A DNA stretch of 52,728 nt from Nitrospirota bacterium (GCA_016207905.1 JACQZC010000001.1:1-52728), one strand, 5' to 3'; positions 18,741-27,229 are shown, counted from the stretch's first letter. Program-made: numbers and translations. The notes: generated by a model from the sequence alone, not told the origin.

Positions 18741-19742
18741 ATGAAATATTCTATGATAAAATACCCTATGCCTATCTATGTCCTTAAAAGGCTCCTTCTG
18801 ATGGTACCACTTATATTTGGCATTACGCTCATCACATTCGCAGTCATACATCTTGCCCCTGGGGGGCCCGTTGAGGTTCAAACAGAGATGTCTCTTAAGG
18901 CATCTGCTCAGGCAAGGGAAAATCTAAAAAGACTCTATGGGCTCGATAAACCACTTCATGTTCAGTACCTCGATTGGCTTAAAAGATTCGTGAGATTAGA
19001 TTTTGGCAAGTCATTCGTTGACGGAAGATTGGTAAGCACCAAGATTATAGAAAGGATACCCATAACCTTAATCATAAACCTTCTTTCCCTTTTGCTGATT
19101 TTAGTTATTGCGATTCCAATTGGTGTTATCTCTGCGACAAGGCAGTATTCTTTGTTTGACAAGGCATCGACAGTGTTTGTCTTTATCGGGTATTCGACTC
19201 CTACATTTTGGCTTGCACTTCTCCTGATGCTTTTATTTGGGGTTTATTTAGGGGTGCTTCCAATATCAGGTATTCAAAGCATAGATGTATCAGGCATGGG
19301 GACATTCGAAAGACTTCTTGACTGGGTCAAGCACCTCATACTTCCAGTCGGGGTCTCTGCATTTGGGGGCATAGCAGGCATCTCGAGGTATTCGAGGTCA
19401 AGCATGCTTGAGGTAATAAGGCAGGACTATATAAGGACTGCGAGGGCAAAGGGTCTTTCTGAGTCAAAGGTCATACTAAGGCATGCCTTAAGAAATGCCC
19501 TCCTACCCATAGTGACAATCTTAGGACTTTCGGTGCCAGGGCTCATAGGTGGAGGCGTTATCTTTGAGACAATCTTTGCAATTCCAGGAATGGGACAGCT
19601 ATTTTATGCATCCACCATGTCGAGGGACTACCCAACTATAATGGGCATACTGGTCATAGGAGCAGTCCTTACGCTGGTTGGAAACCTCATAGCAGACATA
19701 TCATATGCACTCGTTGACCCGAGGATAAGGGTAAGAAAATGA
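18741..19742 (+). CDS. ABC transporter permease, OppB/DppB family
   Basis: Inner-membrane permease of a peptide/nickel-type ABC importer. Six predicted membrane segments; the first follows [18 protein letters not shown], and the conserved N-terminal [10 protein letters not shown] and the EAA coupling loop [23 protein letters not shown] are present. The ATG at 18768 ([10 protein letters not shown]) is a likely true start: family members begin there and a TAAAAT box lies 5 nt before it. The stop overlaps the OppC-type gene by 4 bp. No substrate-binding protein or ATPase gene is adjacent, so they must be elsewhere and the substrate cannot be named. Confidence 0.93.
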   Translation: MKYSMIKYPMPIYVLKRLLLMVPLIFGITLITFAVIHLAPGGPVEVQTEMSLKASAQARENLKRLYGLDKPLHVQYLDWLKRFVRLDFGKSFVDGRLVSTKIIERIPITLIINLLSLLLILVIAIPIGVISATRQYSLFDKASTVFVFIGYSTPTFWLALLLMLLFGVYLGVLPISGIQSIDVSGMGTFERLLDWVKHLILPVGVSAFGGIAGISRYSRSSMLEVIRQDYIRTARAKGLSESKVILRHALRNALLPIVTILGLSVPGLIGGGVIFETIFAIPGMGQLFYASTMSRDYPTIMGILVIGAVLTLVGNLIADISYALVDPRIRVRK

Positions 19743-20584
19743 GGCTTTCGCTTGTCATAGGAAAGAGATTTCTAAGGAATAGACTTGCCGTTTCGGGTGC
19801 AATTGCTGTTTTCATATTGGTAATCTGTTCTGTTTTTGCTCCTCTAATAGCTCCGTATGAGCCTACTGCCATAGACATTGAAAATGTTCTTTCCTCGCCG
19901 AGCATAAGGCACCCCCTTGGAACCGATGAGCTTGGAAGGGATGTGTTTTCCCGAATGCTCTGGGGAGGAAGGGTGTCCCTTAAGGTGGGATTTGTTGCAG
20001 TTGGCATAGCAATATCCATTGGAGTGCTGATTGGCTCCATATCGGGTTTTTATGGTGGGAAGGTGGACACTGTGCTCATGAGATTCGTTGACATAATGCT
20101 TGCATTTCCAACATTCTTCCTTATCCTTGCAGTTATAGCAATCCTTGAGCCGAGCATATTCACGATAATGGCAGTTATAGGTATAACAAGCTGGATGGAT
20201 GTCTCAAGACTTGTAAGGGCAGAGTTCCTTACGCTCAAAGAGAGGGACTTTGTGCTTTCTGCAAAGGCATTAGGCGCAGGCAACCTGAGGGTTATGTTCA
20301 AGCACATACTTCCAAATGCCCTTTCGCCTGTTTTTGTATCCGCAACATTTGGCATAGCAGGTGCAATCCTCGTTGAATCAGGGCTTTCCTTCCTTGGCCT
20401 TGGGGTTCAGCCACCTAACCCAAGCTGGGGGAATATCTTGACCGCAGGCAAAGACAACATAGAGGTTGCATGGTGGCTTTCCCTTTATCCTGGGCTTGCA
20501 ATACTCATAACTGTTTTAAGCTATAACCTTGTTGGTGAGGGTCTGAGGGATGCCCTTGACCCAAGGCTTTGGGATATGGAGTAG
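19739..20584 (+). CDS. ABC transporter permease, OppC/DppC family
   Basis: Partner permease of the gene upstream (ATGA overlap). 281 residues with an N-terminal membrane helix ([21 protein letters not shown] region), the family motif [19 protein letters not shown], and the EAA loop [19 protein letters not shown], ending [13 protein letters not shown], which is the usual C-terminus. It forms the heterodimeric pore of a peptide- or nickel-type importer. Confidence 0.94.
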   Translation: MRLSLVIGKRFLRNRLAVSGAIAVFILVICSVFAPLIAPYEPTAIDIENVLSSPSIRHPLGTDELGRDVFSRMLWGGRVSLKVGFVAVGIAISIGVLIGSISGFYGGKVDTVLMRFVDIMLAFPTFFLILAVIAILEPSIFTIMAVIGITSWMDVSRLVRAEFLTLKERDFVLSAKALGAGNLRVMFKHILPNALSPVFVSATFGIAGAILVESGLSFLGLGVQPPNPSWGNILTAGKDNIEVAWWLSLYPGLAILITVLSYNLVGEGLRDALDPRLWDME

Positions 20585-20592
20585 TTAATCAA

Positions 20593-21150
20593 TTAGTTAA
20601 AAAAATCCCTCATTGTCAACACAGAATAAACAGGGTAGCCCATCTTCTCTATATTCTCTTTTCCATTCTGTTCACACCTGTCAAGCAAGACAATGACACA
20701 GAGGATATTTAAGCCTTCGGCATTTGCAACCTCAATTGCCTTTATAGTGGACTTGCCTGTTGTAAGCACATCGTCTATGATGACTACATCATCGCCTTTT
20801 TTGACATTTCCCTCTATCTGCTTCATCGTGCCATGGGTCTTTGGCTCTTTTCTTATAGTAAATGCCTCAATTGGTGTGCCTCTTAGATATGAGCAGTATG
20901 CAACTGATGTTGCCACAGGGTCTGCACCCATTGTAAGTCCTCCGATTGCCTTTGGTTTTAATCCTAATTCTTTGAGTTTATCGCAGATGAGGTTTCCTAT
21001 GAGGTATTGACCTTCAGGTGAAAGAGTAGTTCTTCTAAGGTCAAAGTAGAAGTTACTCATCTGACCAGAGGAGAGCTTAAAGACAGGCTTATCGCTCTTT
21101 AAGAAAGAGTGGGTTTTTATGTATTCTATGAGTCTTTCCTTAAACTCCAT
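20593..21150 (-). CDS. pyrE: Orotate phosphoribosyltransferase PyrE
   Basis: Pyrimidine synthesis enzyme joining orotate to PRPP. The PRPP-binding motif VVIIDDVLTTGKS and the N-terminal FKLSSGQMSNFYFDLRR are clear; GGLTMGADPVA and RKEPKTHGT follow the family. 185 residues, full length. Convergent with the oppC-like gene (8-bp gap) and divergent from the PP-loop gene, with which it shares a 58-bp intergenic region. Confidence 0.95.
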   Translation of the reverse strand: MEFKERLIEYIKTHSFLKSDKPVFKLSSGQMSNFYFDLRRTTLSPEGQYLIGNLICDKLKELGLKPKAIGGLTMGADPVATSVAYCSYLRGTPIEAFTIRKEPKTHGTMKQIEGNVKKGDDVVIIDDVLTTGKSTIKAIEVANAEGLNILCVIVLLDRCEQNGKENIEKMGYPVYSVLTMRDFFN

Positions 21151-21155
21151 GAAGG

Positions 21156-21201
21156 ATTTTAGCTTAGATATGTTTGATTTTTCAAATCCCTATGGTTTAA
21201 T
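21156..21201. promoter_or_regulatory. Back-to-back promoters of pyrE and the PP-loop gene
   Basis: Minus strand: TTGAAA (21180-21185), 18-bp spacer, TAAAAT (21156-21161), 5 nt before the pyrE ATG. Plus strand: TTGATT (21174-21179), 16-bp spacer, TTTAAT (21196-21201), 7 nt before the ATG at 21209. The two -35 boxes touch, and neither start has a Shine-Dalgarno. Confidence 0.6.
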
Positions 21202-21208
21202 TTAAATA

Positions 21209-22237
21209 ATGGCACGGGCAATTGCACTTTTATCAGGTGGGCTTGATAGCACACTTTCTGTCGTCATTATGACAAGACAGGGCATAGAGGTTACAGCCAT
21301 AACATTTCTCACGCATTTTGGTTGTGACATTACCGATAGCTCCTCATGCTCAGGAGATTCATCCCACAATGCAAAAAAATTTGGTTTTGAGCTTAAGCTC
21401 TGCCATCTTTCCGAGAAGTTCATAGAGATAGTGAAAAACCCCAGATACGGTCATGGAAGGAACATGAATCCATGCATCGACTGTAGGGTGCTAATGCTCA
21501 AGGAGGCTAAAGAGCTGATGCGGATTACAGGTGCCGATTTTATAATAACTGGAGAGGTGATAGGACAAAGGCCAATGAGTCAGAGGCGTGAGACATTTCC
21601 TTTTATAGATAAAGAAGCCCATGTCGAGGGATATGTCTTAAGACCACTTAGCGGAAGACTCCTTAAGCCCACTATACCTGAGATAAATGGTCTTGTTAGC
21701 AGGGATAAGCTATATGCCATATCGGGCCGCTCAAGAAAGCCCCAAATAGCACTGGCAAAAGAGCTGTGCCTTACTGACTATCCAGCACCTGCAGGCGGAT
21801 GCCTTCTTACAGAGCCTAATTATTCTCATCGGCTCAGGGAACTTCTATGGCACGCACCTGAGCCATCTTTGAATGACCTTTATCTTTTAAGGCTCGGAAG
21901 GCATTTCAGGCTTCCAAGCGGACACAAAGCAATAGTGGGAAGAAACGAAAATGAAAATAAAAGGCTTGAAAGGCTCGCAGGCAGTAGAGATTATCTTATG
22001 AAAGTAGAAGATTTTGGAAGCCCAATTACATTACTTGAGGGATTAGGAGATGACAATGACATCCTCATTTCTGCCTCTATATGCTCAAGATACTCTGATG
22101 CAAAGCATATAAGAGATGTGAGGGTCAGGGTCATACATGGCAAAGAGGTCTTTTACCTTACTGTTAACCCAGCAGATGATGACCTGATTGAATCCCTGAG
22201 AATCGGTAAGAGGCAGTGGGTGCATGCTAAAGTTTAA
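21209..22237 (+). CDS. PP-loop ATPase, ThiI/MnmA-like tRNA thiolation enzyme
   Basis: 342-residue protein with the adenylating PP-loop SGGLDS (9-14) near the N-terminus, then a CIDC pair (89-92) and a third Cys in PAGGCLLTEP, as in PP-loop enzymes that thiolate tRNA uridines. The C-terminal third (about 230-342) is an extra domain I do not recognise. Homologues are commonly labelled tRNA thiouridine synthase or MnmA-like; the exact target base is unknown. No ferredoxin or THUMP domain is seen. The cysteines could carry a persulfide or a Fe-S cluster; this is inference. Its stop overlaps the end of the YfcE-type gene by 11 bp. Confidence 0.78.
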   Translation: MARAIALLSGGLDSTLSVVIMTRQGIEVTAITFLTHFGCDITDSSSCSGDSSHNAKKFGFELKLCHLSEKFIEIVKNPRYGHGRNMNPCIDCRVLMLKEAKELMRITGADFIITGEVIGQRPMSQRRETFPFIDKEAHVEGYVLRPLSGRLLKPTIPEINGLVSRDKLYAISGRSRKPQIALAKELCLTDYPAPAGGCLLTEPNYSHRLRELLWHAPEPSLNDLYLLRLGRHFRLPSGHKAIVGRNENENKRLERLAGSRDYLMKVEDFGSPITLLEGLGDDNDILISASICSRYSDAKHIRDVRVRVIHGKEVFYLTVNPADDDLIESLRIGKRQWVHAKV

Positions 22238-22706
22238 TAATCTCTGCGCACATGCTTTTTAGATTAAGAAGGGCAAGTGTGGATTTTCCCTTATGAAGCT
22301 TTGCTACTTTACCGGGATTTATGATAAGTGTGTTTTTTAAATTTCTTATATCAGGCGTATGGGTATGTCCATAGATTACAATATCGAACTCTGAGCTTTG
22401 AGCCAATGCCTCTACAAGCTCGGGCTCATGCACCATGACGATTTTCTTATTCGAGATGCTTAGCATATGAGGCTGGTTATAGATATTCCCTTCTGATTTT
22501 TCTTTTAGAAGAAGCCTGTCTCCATCGTTGTTGCCAAATATGCCTGTTAGTTTTGCTTTAAGGTCTCTTAGGATTTCAAATGTAAAAGGAGAGACGAGGT
22601 CCCCTGCATGGAGCACATGTGAGACACCTTCTTTATTTAAGACGAGGACTGCCTTTTCTATGGCAGACATGTCGTCATGGGTGTCAGAGATGATTCCAAT
22701 CAGCAT
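22227..22706 (-). CDS. YfcE/MJ0936-type metallophosphoesterase
   Basis: 159-residue phosphodiesterase. Metal-binding motifs in order: GIISDTHDD, HAGDLVSP, GNNDGD, MVHEP and YGHTHTP. It likely hydrolyses phosphodiesters with two Mn or similar metal ions; the natural substrate is unknown for most of this family. A TATAAT box at about 22727-22732 on the minus strand and GGAGAAGG before the ATG support the start. Confidence 0.9.
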   Translation of the reverse strand: MLIGIISDTHDDMSAIEKAVLVLNKEGVSHVLHAGDLVSPFTFEILRDLKAKLTGIFGNNDGDRLLLKEKSEGNIYNQPHMLSISNKKIVMVHEPELVEALAQSSEFDIVIYGHTHTPDIRNLKNTLIINPGKVAKLHKGKSTLALLNLKSMCAEIIKL

Positions 22707-22745
22707 AATACCTTCTCCACAGAGGGATTATACCATTAAATACTA

Positions 22746-22758
22746 CTGATAGTATCAG
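22746..22758. repeat. 13-bp perfect palindrome between divergent genes
   Basis: CTGATA-G-TATCAG lies in the 137-bp region between the phosphoesterase gene and the secreted small protein gene, close to the phosphoesterase promoter. It could be an operator for an unknown regulator; nothing else supports that. Confidence 0.35.
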
Positions 22759-22781
22759 ACTGTATTAGGAAATATAAAATC

Positions 22782-22809
22782 TTGACAATGAAGTGGAAAT
22801 GCATATAAA
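22782..22809 (+). promoter_or_regulatory. Sigma70-type promoter of the small exported protein gene
   Basis: TTGACA (22782-22787), 16-bp spacer, TATAAA (22804-22809), then about 35 nt of leader containing TAAGGAGG before the ATG at 22844. This gene therefore uses a normal leader and ribosome site. Confidence 0.7.
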
Positions 22810-22843
22810 ATGGGTGAAATAATATTTTCTAAGGAGGTCTGTA

Positions 22844-23203
22844 ATGATTAAAAGGATTGTTGTCGTAGCTATATTATTGCTTGCCCTATTTCAGGGCAAA
22901 GCATTTTCAGCGGATACATCAGGAGAGGTAGTGTTTAGAGATGCGATTTATGGTGCAGGTATTGGTGCAATACTTGGAGGTGCAATCTATCTTGCGGATG
23001 ACGACCACTTTGGCTCAAAGATTGGTATCGGCATTGCAGTTGGAACGATAGGCGGTCTGATATATGGGGTCTCAGAGACAAGGGGAGTCGTAGAGATAAG
23101 AAAAGAAAAAGGCAGTATAAAGCTCAATCCACCTATTATCTCTGTTCAGAAAAAAGATGGGGATTTATTCTATTCGACGAATATCCTGAAGATTAGCTTT
23201 TAG
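22844..23203 (+). CDS. Small exported protein with glycine-zipper segment, function unknown
   Basis: 119 residues. Signal peptide of about 22 residues (MIKRIVVVAILLLALFQGKAFSA). The middle has small-residue rich hydrophobic stretches (GAGIGAILGGAIYLA and GIGIAVGTIGGLIYG), a glycine-zipper pattern that could insert in or line a membrane. The C-terminal part is polar. I do not recognise a named family. It has its own promoter and a strong ribosome site, so it is probably a real single-gene unit. Converges with the acyl-CoA synthetase remnant (4-bp overlap). Confidence 0.7.
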   Translation: MIKRIVVVAILLLALFQGKAFSADTSGEVVFRDAIYGAGIGAILGGAIYLADDDHFGSKIGIGIAVGTIGGLIYGVSETRGVVEIRKEKGSIKLNPPIISVQKKDGDLFYSTNILKISF

Positions 23204-24629
23204 GGGGAGAACTCCTTTAGCTTAAGCTCTTTTCTTTTGATTTTTCCGCTTACTGTTTTTGGGAGCTCTTTGACGAAGGCGATTTTTCTTGGATACTTAT
23301 AGGGTGCGGTGTGATTTTTTACAAAATCCTGTAGCTCCTTTACGAGATACTCCGAAGGCTCATAACCTTTTGTCAGCACAATAAATGCCTTAACCACCTC
23401 GCCCCTTAGTGGGTCAGGACTTGCTGTGATAGCAGACTCCTCTACAGCAGGATGCTCTATGAGCACGCTTTCTATTTCAAAGGGCCCGATTCTATAGCCT
23501 GATGTAAGGATTACATCATCGGCCCTTCCAATGAACCAGAAAAACCCATCCTCATCCTTATAAGCCCTGTCTCCTGTTATATAGAAGTCTCCCTTAATTG
23601 TCTCCCCTGTTGCCTTGGGGTTTCCGAGATATTCCCTGAAAAGCCCAACCGGCCTAACAGGCTTGACCCTGATGGCAATGTCTCCTTCTGCGCCTGTCGT
23701 AACAGGCAGTCCTGTTTCATCGACGACATCCACATCGAAGCCGGGTGTTGGCACTCCCATCGAGCCAGCTCTCCAAAGGCATCTGAGATTAGCAAGTACA
23801 TTGACCGTCTCTGTCTGCCCATATCCATCGTAGATGTATAAGCCTGTTTTTTCCCTCCAGAGCTCAATCACCTCTTTGTTAAGAGGCTCGCCTGCTCCTA
23901 CACAATGCCGGAGTCCTTTAAGCTCTATCTTACCCTGCCACTCCTTGACCATCATCCTGTATGCAGTTGGAGGGCCGCAGAATGTCGTAACCGAATATTT
24001 CTCAAGCACCTCTATGGTTGCCTGTGGGTCGAATCTTCCATATCTAAAAAAAGAAAAAACACATGCACCCATATGCCATGGACCAAAGAGGCTACTCCAT
24101 GCGGCCTTTGCCCAGCCAGTGTCTGAGAGATTGAAATGCAGGTCATCTGCCTTGAGGTCAAGCCAGAACCTGCCTGTTATACGATGAGCAAATGGATAGG
24201 ATGCCTGTGTGTGCAAAACCATCTTTGGAAGCCCTGTTGTGCCTGATGTGAAAAAAATGAGGGCAGGTGAATCCGAAGACGCTCTTTCCCCGACAAAAGG
24301 GCTTTCAGACGCCCTCTCTCTCACATACTCATCGGTAGTTATAAGAATCGGAGGATGCTCTATGTTCTCGGATGCCTCCTTGAACTTCTGAATGTTTTCC
24401 TCATCCGTAATGACTGCCTTTATGTCAACTGCCTTTAGCCTGTAAAGGATGTCCTTTGCCGTTAGAAGCGTTGTGGCAGGTATCGGTATTGCATTTATCC
24501 TCATAAGAGAAAGCATTACCTCCCACCAGGCAGATGCCTGTCAAAGACATCGAGAGGAAACGAGAAAGTGTCAGGCACAGAAAGGGAGAAAGCCTGTCTT
24601 AGTTTTTTATATTCCTCAATTCCTGTCAT
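23200..24629 (-). pseudogene. Acyl-CoA synthetase (AMP-forming), internally deleted and frameshifted
   Basis: The main 438-residue frame (23200-24516) has ANL-superfamily blocks: FFTSGTTGLPKMV (AMP-binding P-loop), YGQTETV, YITGDRAYKDEDGFFWFIGRADD and the C-terminal PKTVSGKIKRKELK with the catalytic lysine. It starts abruptly at the region WWEVMLSLMRINAIPIPATT, normally about 90-100 residues in. A proper family N-terminus (37 residues from an ATG at 24629, with YKKLRQAF and FPLDVFDRH) lies directly upstream in another frame and ends at a stop at 24516. About 60 residues between them are missing. It belongs to the medium-chain/benzoate-type synthetases. An assembly error is possible. Confidence 0.75.
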
Positions 24630-24706
24630 TGATAGATAATATCACACAGTATCAAAATAAGGGCATTTAGGTTATTATATATGATATAGATTTTAAGGAG
24701 GAAGAA

Positions 24707-25021
24707 ATGCTGACAATCACTGAAGGTGCAGTAAAGAAATTTAAGGAGTTTATAAAGGAAATCGGCACAGCCCAAGGGGGCATAAGGATATTCCTTATGC
24801 AAGGTGGATGAAGCCCGTCTCTGGCTATGGACATAGCCAATAACTCGATGGAAGGAGATACGACCTTAGAGAAAGACGGTCTCAAGGTATTCCTCGAGCA
24901 AAATGCAAACCGCATGCTTTCAGAGGCAACAATAGATTTTTCTGACGAGCAGGGTTTTCTTATAAGCGGAACTCAGAGCGGAACTCAGAGGGACTCATGC
25001 GGTGAGTCGTGTTGCAGGTGA
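24707..25021 (+). CDS. IscA/HesB-like selenoprotein (UGA = Sec35)
   Basis: 104-residue protein if TGA at 24809-24811 is selenocysteine. The start MLTITEGAVKKFKEFI and GGIRIFLMQGG match the HesB-like Fe-S biogenesis fold, and U35 takes the place of the first conserved cluster-binding Cys (G-G-U-S-P-S). The frame stays open to residues DSCGESCCR, the Cys-rich tail expected for this group. HesB-like selenoproteins are a described class. AAGGAGG lies 6 nt before the ATG. A SECIS-like hairpin follows the TGA. A read of either half alone would lose the Cys-type ligand or the start, so one continuous selenoprotein is the best explanation. Confidence 0.9.
24822..24839 (+). promoter_or_regulatory. Candidate bacterial SECIS element of the HesB-like gene
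   Basis: From 11 nt after the UGA, TGGCTAT pairs perfectly with ATAGCCA around a GGAC loop (7-bp stem). The loop carries the GG expected for SelB recognition, 18-19 nt from the UGA. Same architecture as the hairpin in the DsbC-like gene. Confidence 0.82.
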
Positions 25022-25082
25022 TGTTTCTCGACATTATCATCTTGGCAGGCTTAGTGCATTTTATTTTTTTAGAGGAAGTCTA

Positions 25083-25481
25083 TCATTCTGTTTCTTTCAG
25101 GATGTCAAGCAGGCTTTTCAGTGCAAACAACTTGCCTCTTTTCCTGCCTGAGATTTCAGTAATTATGCCTTTTTTCTCAAACCTTGTGAGAAGATTATAA
25201 ATAGTTTGATTGCTTACATCTGCAAGTCTTTTTCTTATGGTAGGGAAGGAAACTATTGGCGAGTAAAACAATATGTCAAGTAGTTTAATAGCATGTACTG
25301 AAGTAGTAGAGACCTCTGCTTTAAATCGCTCATATAAATCGTACATGTCATAGATTGTTGTCTGTGTCTTAAGAGCCTGACTTGAAAGGGCATTCAGAAA
25401 AATCCTTAACCATAAATGCCAGTCCCCTGATTCGTTTACTCTGTTTAAGGCGTCGTAATAAAGTTTCCTGTGTTTGCCTTA
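25083..25481 (-). pseudogene. C-terminal remnant of a Fic-family protein
   Basis: The longest ATG frame is only 87 residues (25083-25346), but the same frame extends upstream to a stop at 25479-25481, adding a stretch reading HRKLYYDALNRV then DWHLWLRIFLNALSSQA. This is the region that follows the Fic catalytic core, and the ATG frame itself is a winged-helix domain (FPTIRKRLADVSNQTIYNLLTRFEKKGII). The Fic motif HPFxxGNGR and everything before it are missing and no start codon or ribosome site fits, so AMPylation activity is lost. A short free-standing wHTH protein remains possible. Confidence 0.7.
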
Positions 25482-25489
25482 TGGGTATT

Positions 25490-25551
25490 CTTATTCTAAG
25501 AATAAGCAAAAAATAGAATAAGTCAGGGCTTTATTCTAATTGGTTAGAATA
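25490..25551. repeat. Cluster of TATTCTAA/AGAATA palindromes, possible operator
   Basis: CTTATTCT-A-AGAATAAG (25490-25506) is an 8-bp-arm palindrome; a half-site TAGAATAAG follows at 25514-25522; TATTCTAA-4 nt-TTAGAATA (25532-25551) is a second 8-bp-arm inverted repeat. All use the same core. Position directly upstream of the Fic remnant suggests the old operator of a self-regulated Fic/wHTH gene. Confidence 0.5.
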
Positions 25552-25671
25552 TAATCAAGTTTAGGGTGCAGGGCTTCAGCTTACATTAAAAATGAGATTT
25601 TGCAGGCATGATGAAAAATCAGGAAGTAGCAAGCAGAGGCATATTTGATTTCTTCATGTTACACTACTGAT

Positions 25672-26085
25672 ATGAAAAAAGTCATGTTTCTCTGCACAGG
25701 GAATTCCTGTAGGTCTCAGATGGCAGAAGGACTTTTAAGGCACATTGGCAAAGGCTCCTTTGAAGTCCATAGCGCTGGGCTTTTCCCTGCAGGGCTTCAT
25801 CAAAGGGCAGTTTTTGTCATGAAGGAAATAGGCATTGACATCTCAGAACAGAAATCAAAAGAGATAAATGAAACCCTCCTAAGAAAGATGGATATTGTCA
25901 TAACCCTCTGTGGAAATGCAGAGGCATACTGCCCTCAAACACCACACGGAATAAGAAGGCTTCACTGGCCCATAGATGACCCGGTTGGAACAGTAGGCGA
26001 TGAAGAAAAAAAGATGCAGGAATTTAGAAAATGTAGGGATGAGATAAAGGGGAGGATTGAAGAATTCTTAAAAACAGGCAAATAG
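25672..26085 (+). CDS. arsC: Arsenate reductase, thioredoxin-coupled (LMW-PTP fold)
   Basis: 137 residues from the ATG giving MKKVMFLCTGNSCRSQMAEG. The phosphatase-type loop CTGNSCR is Cys8 to Arg14. The resolving pair LCGNAEAYCP matches the two later cysteines of the thioredoxin-linked ArsC family, and HWPIDDPVG has the conserved general-acid Asp. It reduces arsenate to arsenite. A TTG 27 bp upstream is in frame but unneeded. No arsR, acr3 or arsB neighbour is seen, so it stands alone. LMW protein tyrosine phosphatase is the alternative, less likely because of the Cys pair. Confidence 0.9.
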   Translation: MKKVMFLCTGNSCRSQMAEGLLRHIGKGSFEVHSAGLFPAGLHQRAVFVMKEIGIDISEQKSKEINETLLRKMDIVITLCGNAEAYCPQTPHGIRRLHWPIDDPVGTVGDEEKKMQEFRKCRDEIKGRIEEFLKTGK

Positions 26086-26095
26086 CCCTCCCTTG

Positions 26096-26236
26096 TCACC
26101 TATACAGTCTCAAAAACTCCTCTACACTTATTCCTGCCTTTGCTATCTGGTCTCTTAAAAGACCCTGCTTTATCGGCTTGCCCTTATGCACAGGGATTGA
26201 GAGGATATATGGGATTCCCTCTTTTGTGAGCTTTAC
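26096..26236. repeat. 141-bp exact direct repeat, left copy (hicA 3' end)
   Basis: Identical to 27648-27788. It contains the HicA C-terminal coding sequence on the minus strand. The two copies bracket a 1.4-kb segment with two unknown genes, the usual trace of a duplication or a recombination between related hic loci. Confidence 0.9.
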
Positions 26237-26281
26237 GTTATGAATGCCAGTCATCTTCATCTTGCCCTCTATTCTTTTCAC
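26096..26281 (-). pseudogene. HicA-type toxin, N-terminally truncated
   Basis: 61-codon frame whose second half (LSIPVHKGKPIKQGLLRDQI then AGISVEEFLRLYR) is a clear HicA C-terminus. HicA is a small dsRBD-fold ribonuclease toxin. The usual start (MxxPRxxGKExxKxLEKxGF) is absent and the region with the catalytic His (GSHxxxRH) appears as the altered GIHNVKLTKEG. No Shine-Dalgarno precedes the ATG and no hicB partner follows. Its last 141 bp are duplicated exactly 1552 bp to the right. Probably inactive. Confidence 0.65.
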
Positions 26282-26361
26282 ATTTTTAGTTTAGAGCAAA
26301 GGGAAGATGATTGATATACCCGTATTAAGTGATGTTTTATATGGGAATGGTTATCTGTTTC

Positions 26362-27132
26362 TTAAAGTTTTTTTATTATTTCAAGAGCTTTATCGTATGA
26401 TCTTTTGACAGCTTTATAGATTTTATTTACTTCTGGATTATATGTGGGGTTTTCGTCAATTCCTGAAAGTCTCTTTGCTATTTCTACGAAGCTTAGTCTT
26501 TCTTTATGGCGCATCTTATAAATTTCCCAAGGGGGATATGTATATCTTTTGTTTCGTGTTTTTTCTCGCTTGACATGCTTTATATAATAATCTATTGTTT
26601 CATTAACACCGGCTAAAATAGATTGTTTCTTTTTGGACAGGTCTATTTGAAGCATTAAATATTTGCCATCAAACAGACAGGGACTAAAATCAAATCCTAT
26701 AAGTTTGCCATTTTTATCTCTTAATTCTCTGTACTTATTTGCCTTAATTACTGTTACTATGGGTGGGTCGTGGAAAAATTCCTTAATGCCCTGCACGTCT
26801 AACCATTTAAGCTCTGATTCATCACAGATGGGTGTAGAGATTCTATACTTCTTGCATATTTCATTTTCTTTTTTCCAATACTGTTCCTCATCTTTAGGAT
26901 TATCGGTTTTAAGGGCAATTCCAGCCAAATCGTCAAGCTCGCTGCAGTCTTTCTGGTATTCTGGCATTATAATCAATACTTGTATCATATCGTAGATTTC
27001 TTGAATTCTTGGGTCTTTCTTCGCTTTGGTTAGTTGCTTTAATGATTCAGTTCTTTGTCTATCCATAAGATCTTTTAGTTCATTAGTTAGCCTTTCCGCT
27101 TTTTCTCTCTTGGTTTCTACTTTCTTTTTCAC
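26362..27132 (-). CDS. Protein of unknown function, 256 residues
   Basis: No family recognised. N-terminal 55 residues are highly charged and helical (KREKAERLTNELKDLMDRQR). The middle holds KWLDVQGIKEFFHDPPIVTVI and a beta-like segment FSPCLFDGKYLMLQIDLSKKK. The C-terminal part (YPPWEIYKMRHKERLSFVEI, AKRLSG, then KIYKAVKRSYDKALEII) reads like a helix-turn-helix: a segment resembling terminase-small or sigma-like DNA-binding helices. Starts at GTG with GAGGT upstream. It lies between the two hicA direct repeats, so it may have arrived with that duplication. A DNA-binding role is a guess. Confidence 0.6.
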   Translation of the reverse strand: MKKKVETKREKAERLTNELKDLMDRQRTESLKQLTKAKKDPRIQEIYDMIQVLIIMPEYQKDCSELDDLAGIALKTDNPKDEEQYWKKENEICKKYRISTPICDESELKWLDVQGIKEFFHDPPIVTVIKANKYRELRDKNGKLIGFDFSPCLFDGKYLMLQIDLSKKKQSILAGVNETIDYYIKHVKREKTRNKRYTYPPWEIYKMRHKERLSFVEIAKRLSGIDENPTYNPEVNKIYKAVKRSYDKALEIIKKL

Positions 27133-27229
27133 TTTCTATTTACCTCTCTACACTCAAATGTCAAATATCTTTACATTCAGAGATACGCTGTTAGAAACTC
27201 TTGCTTTTGAGAGCTACTCTCTCCCCTGC

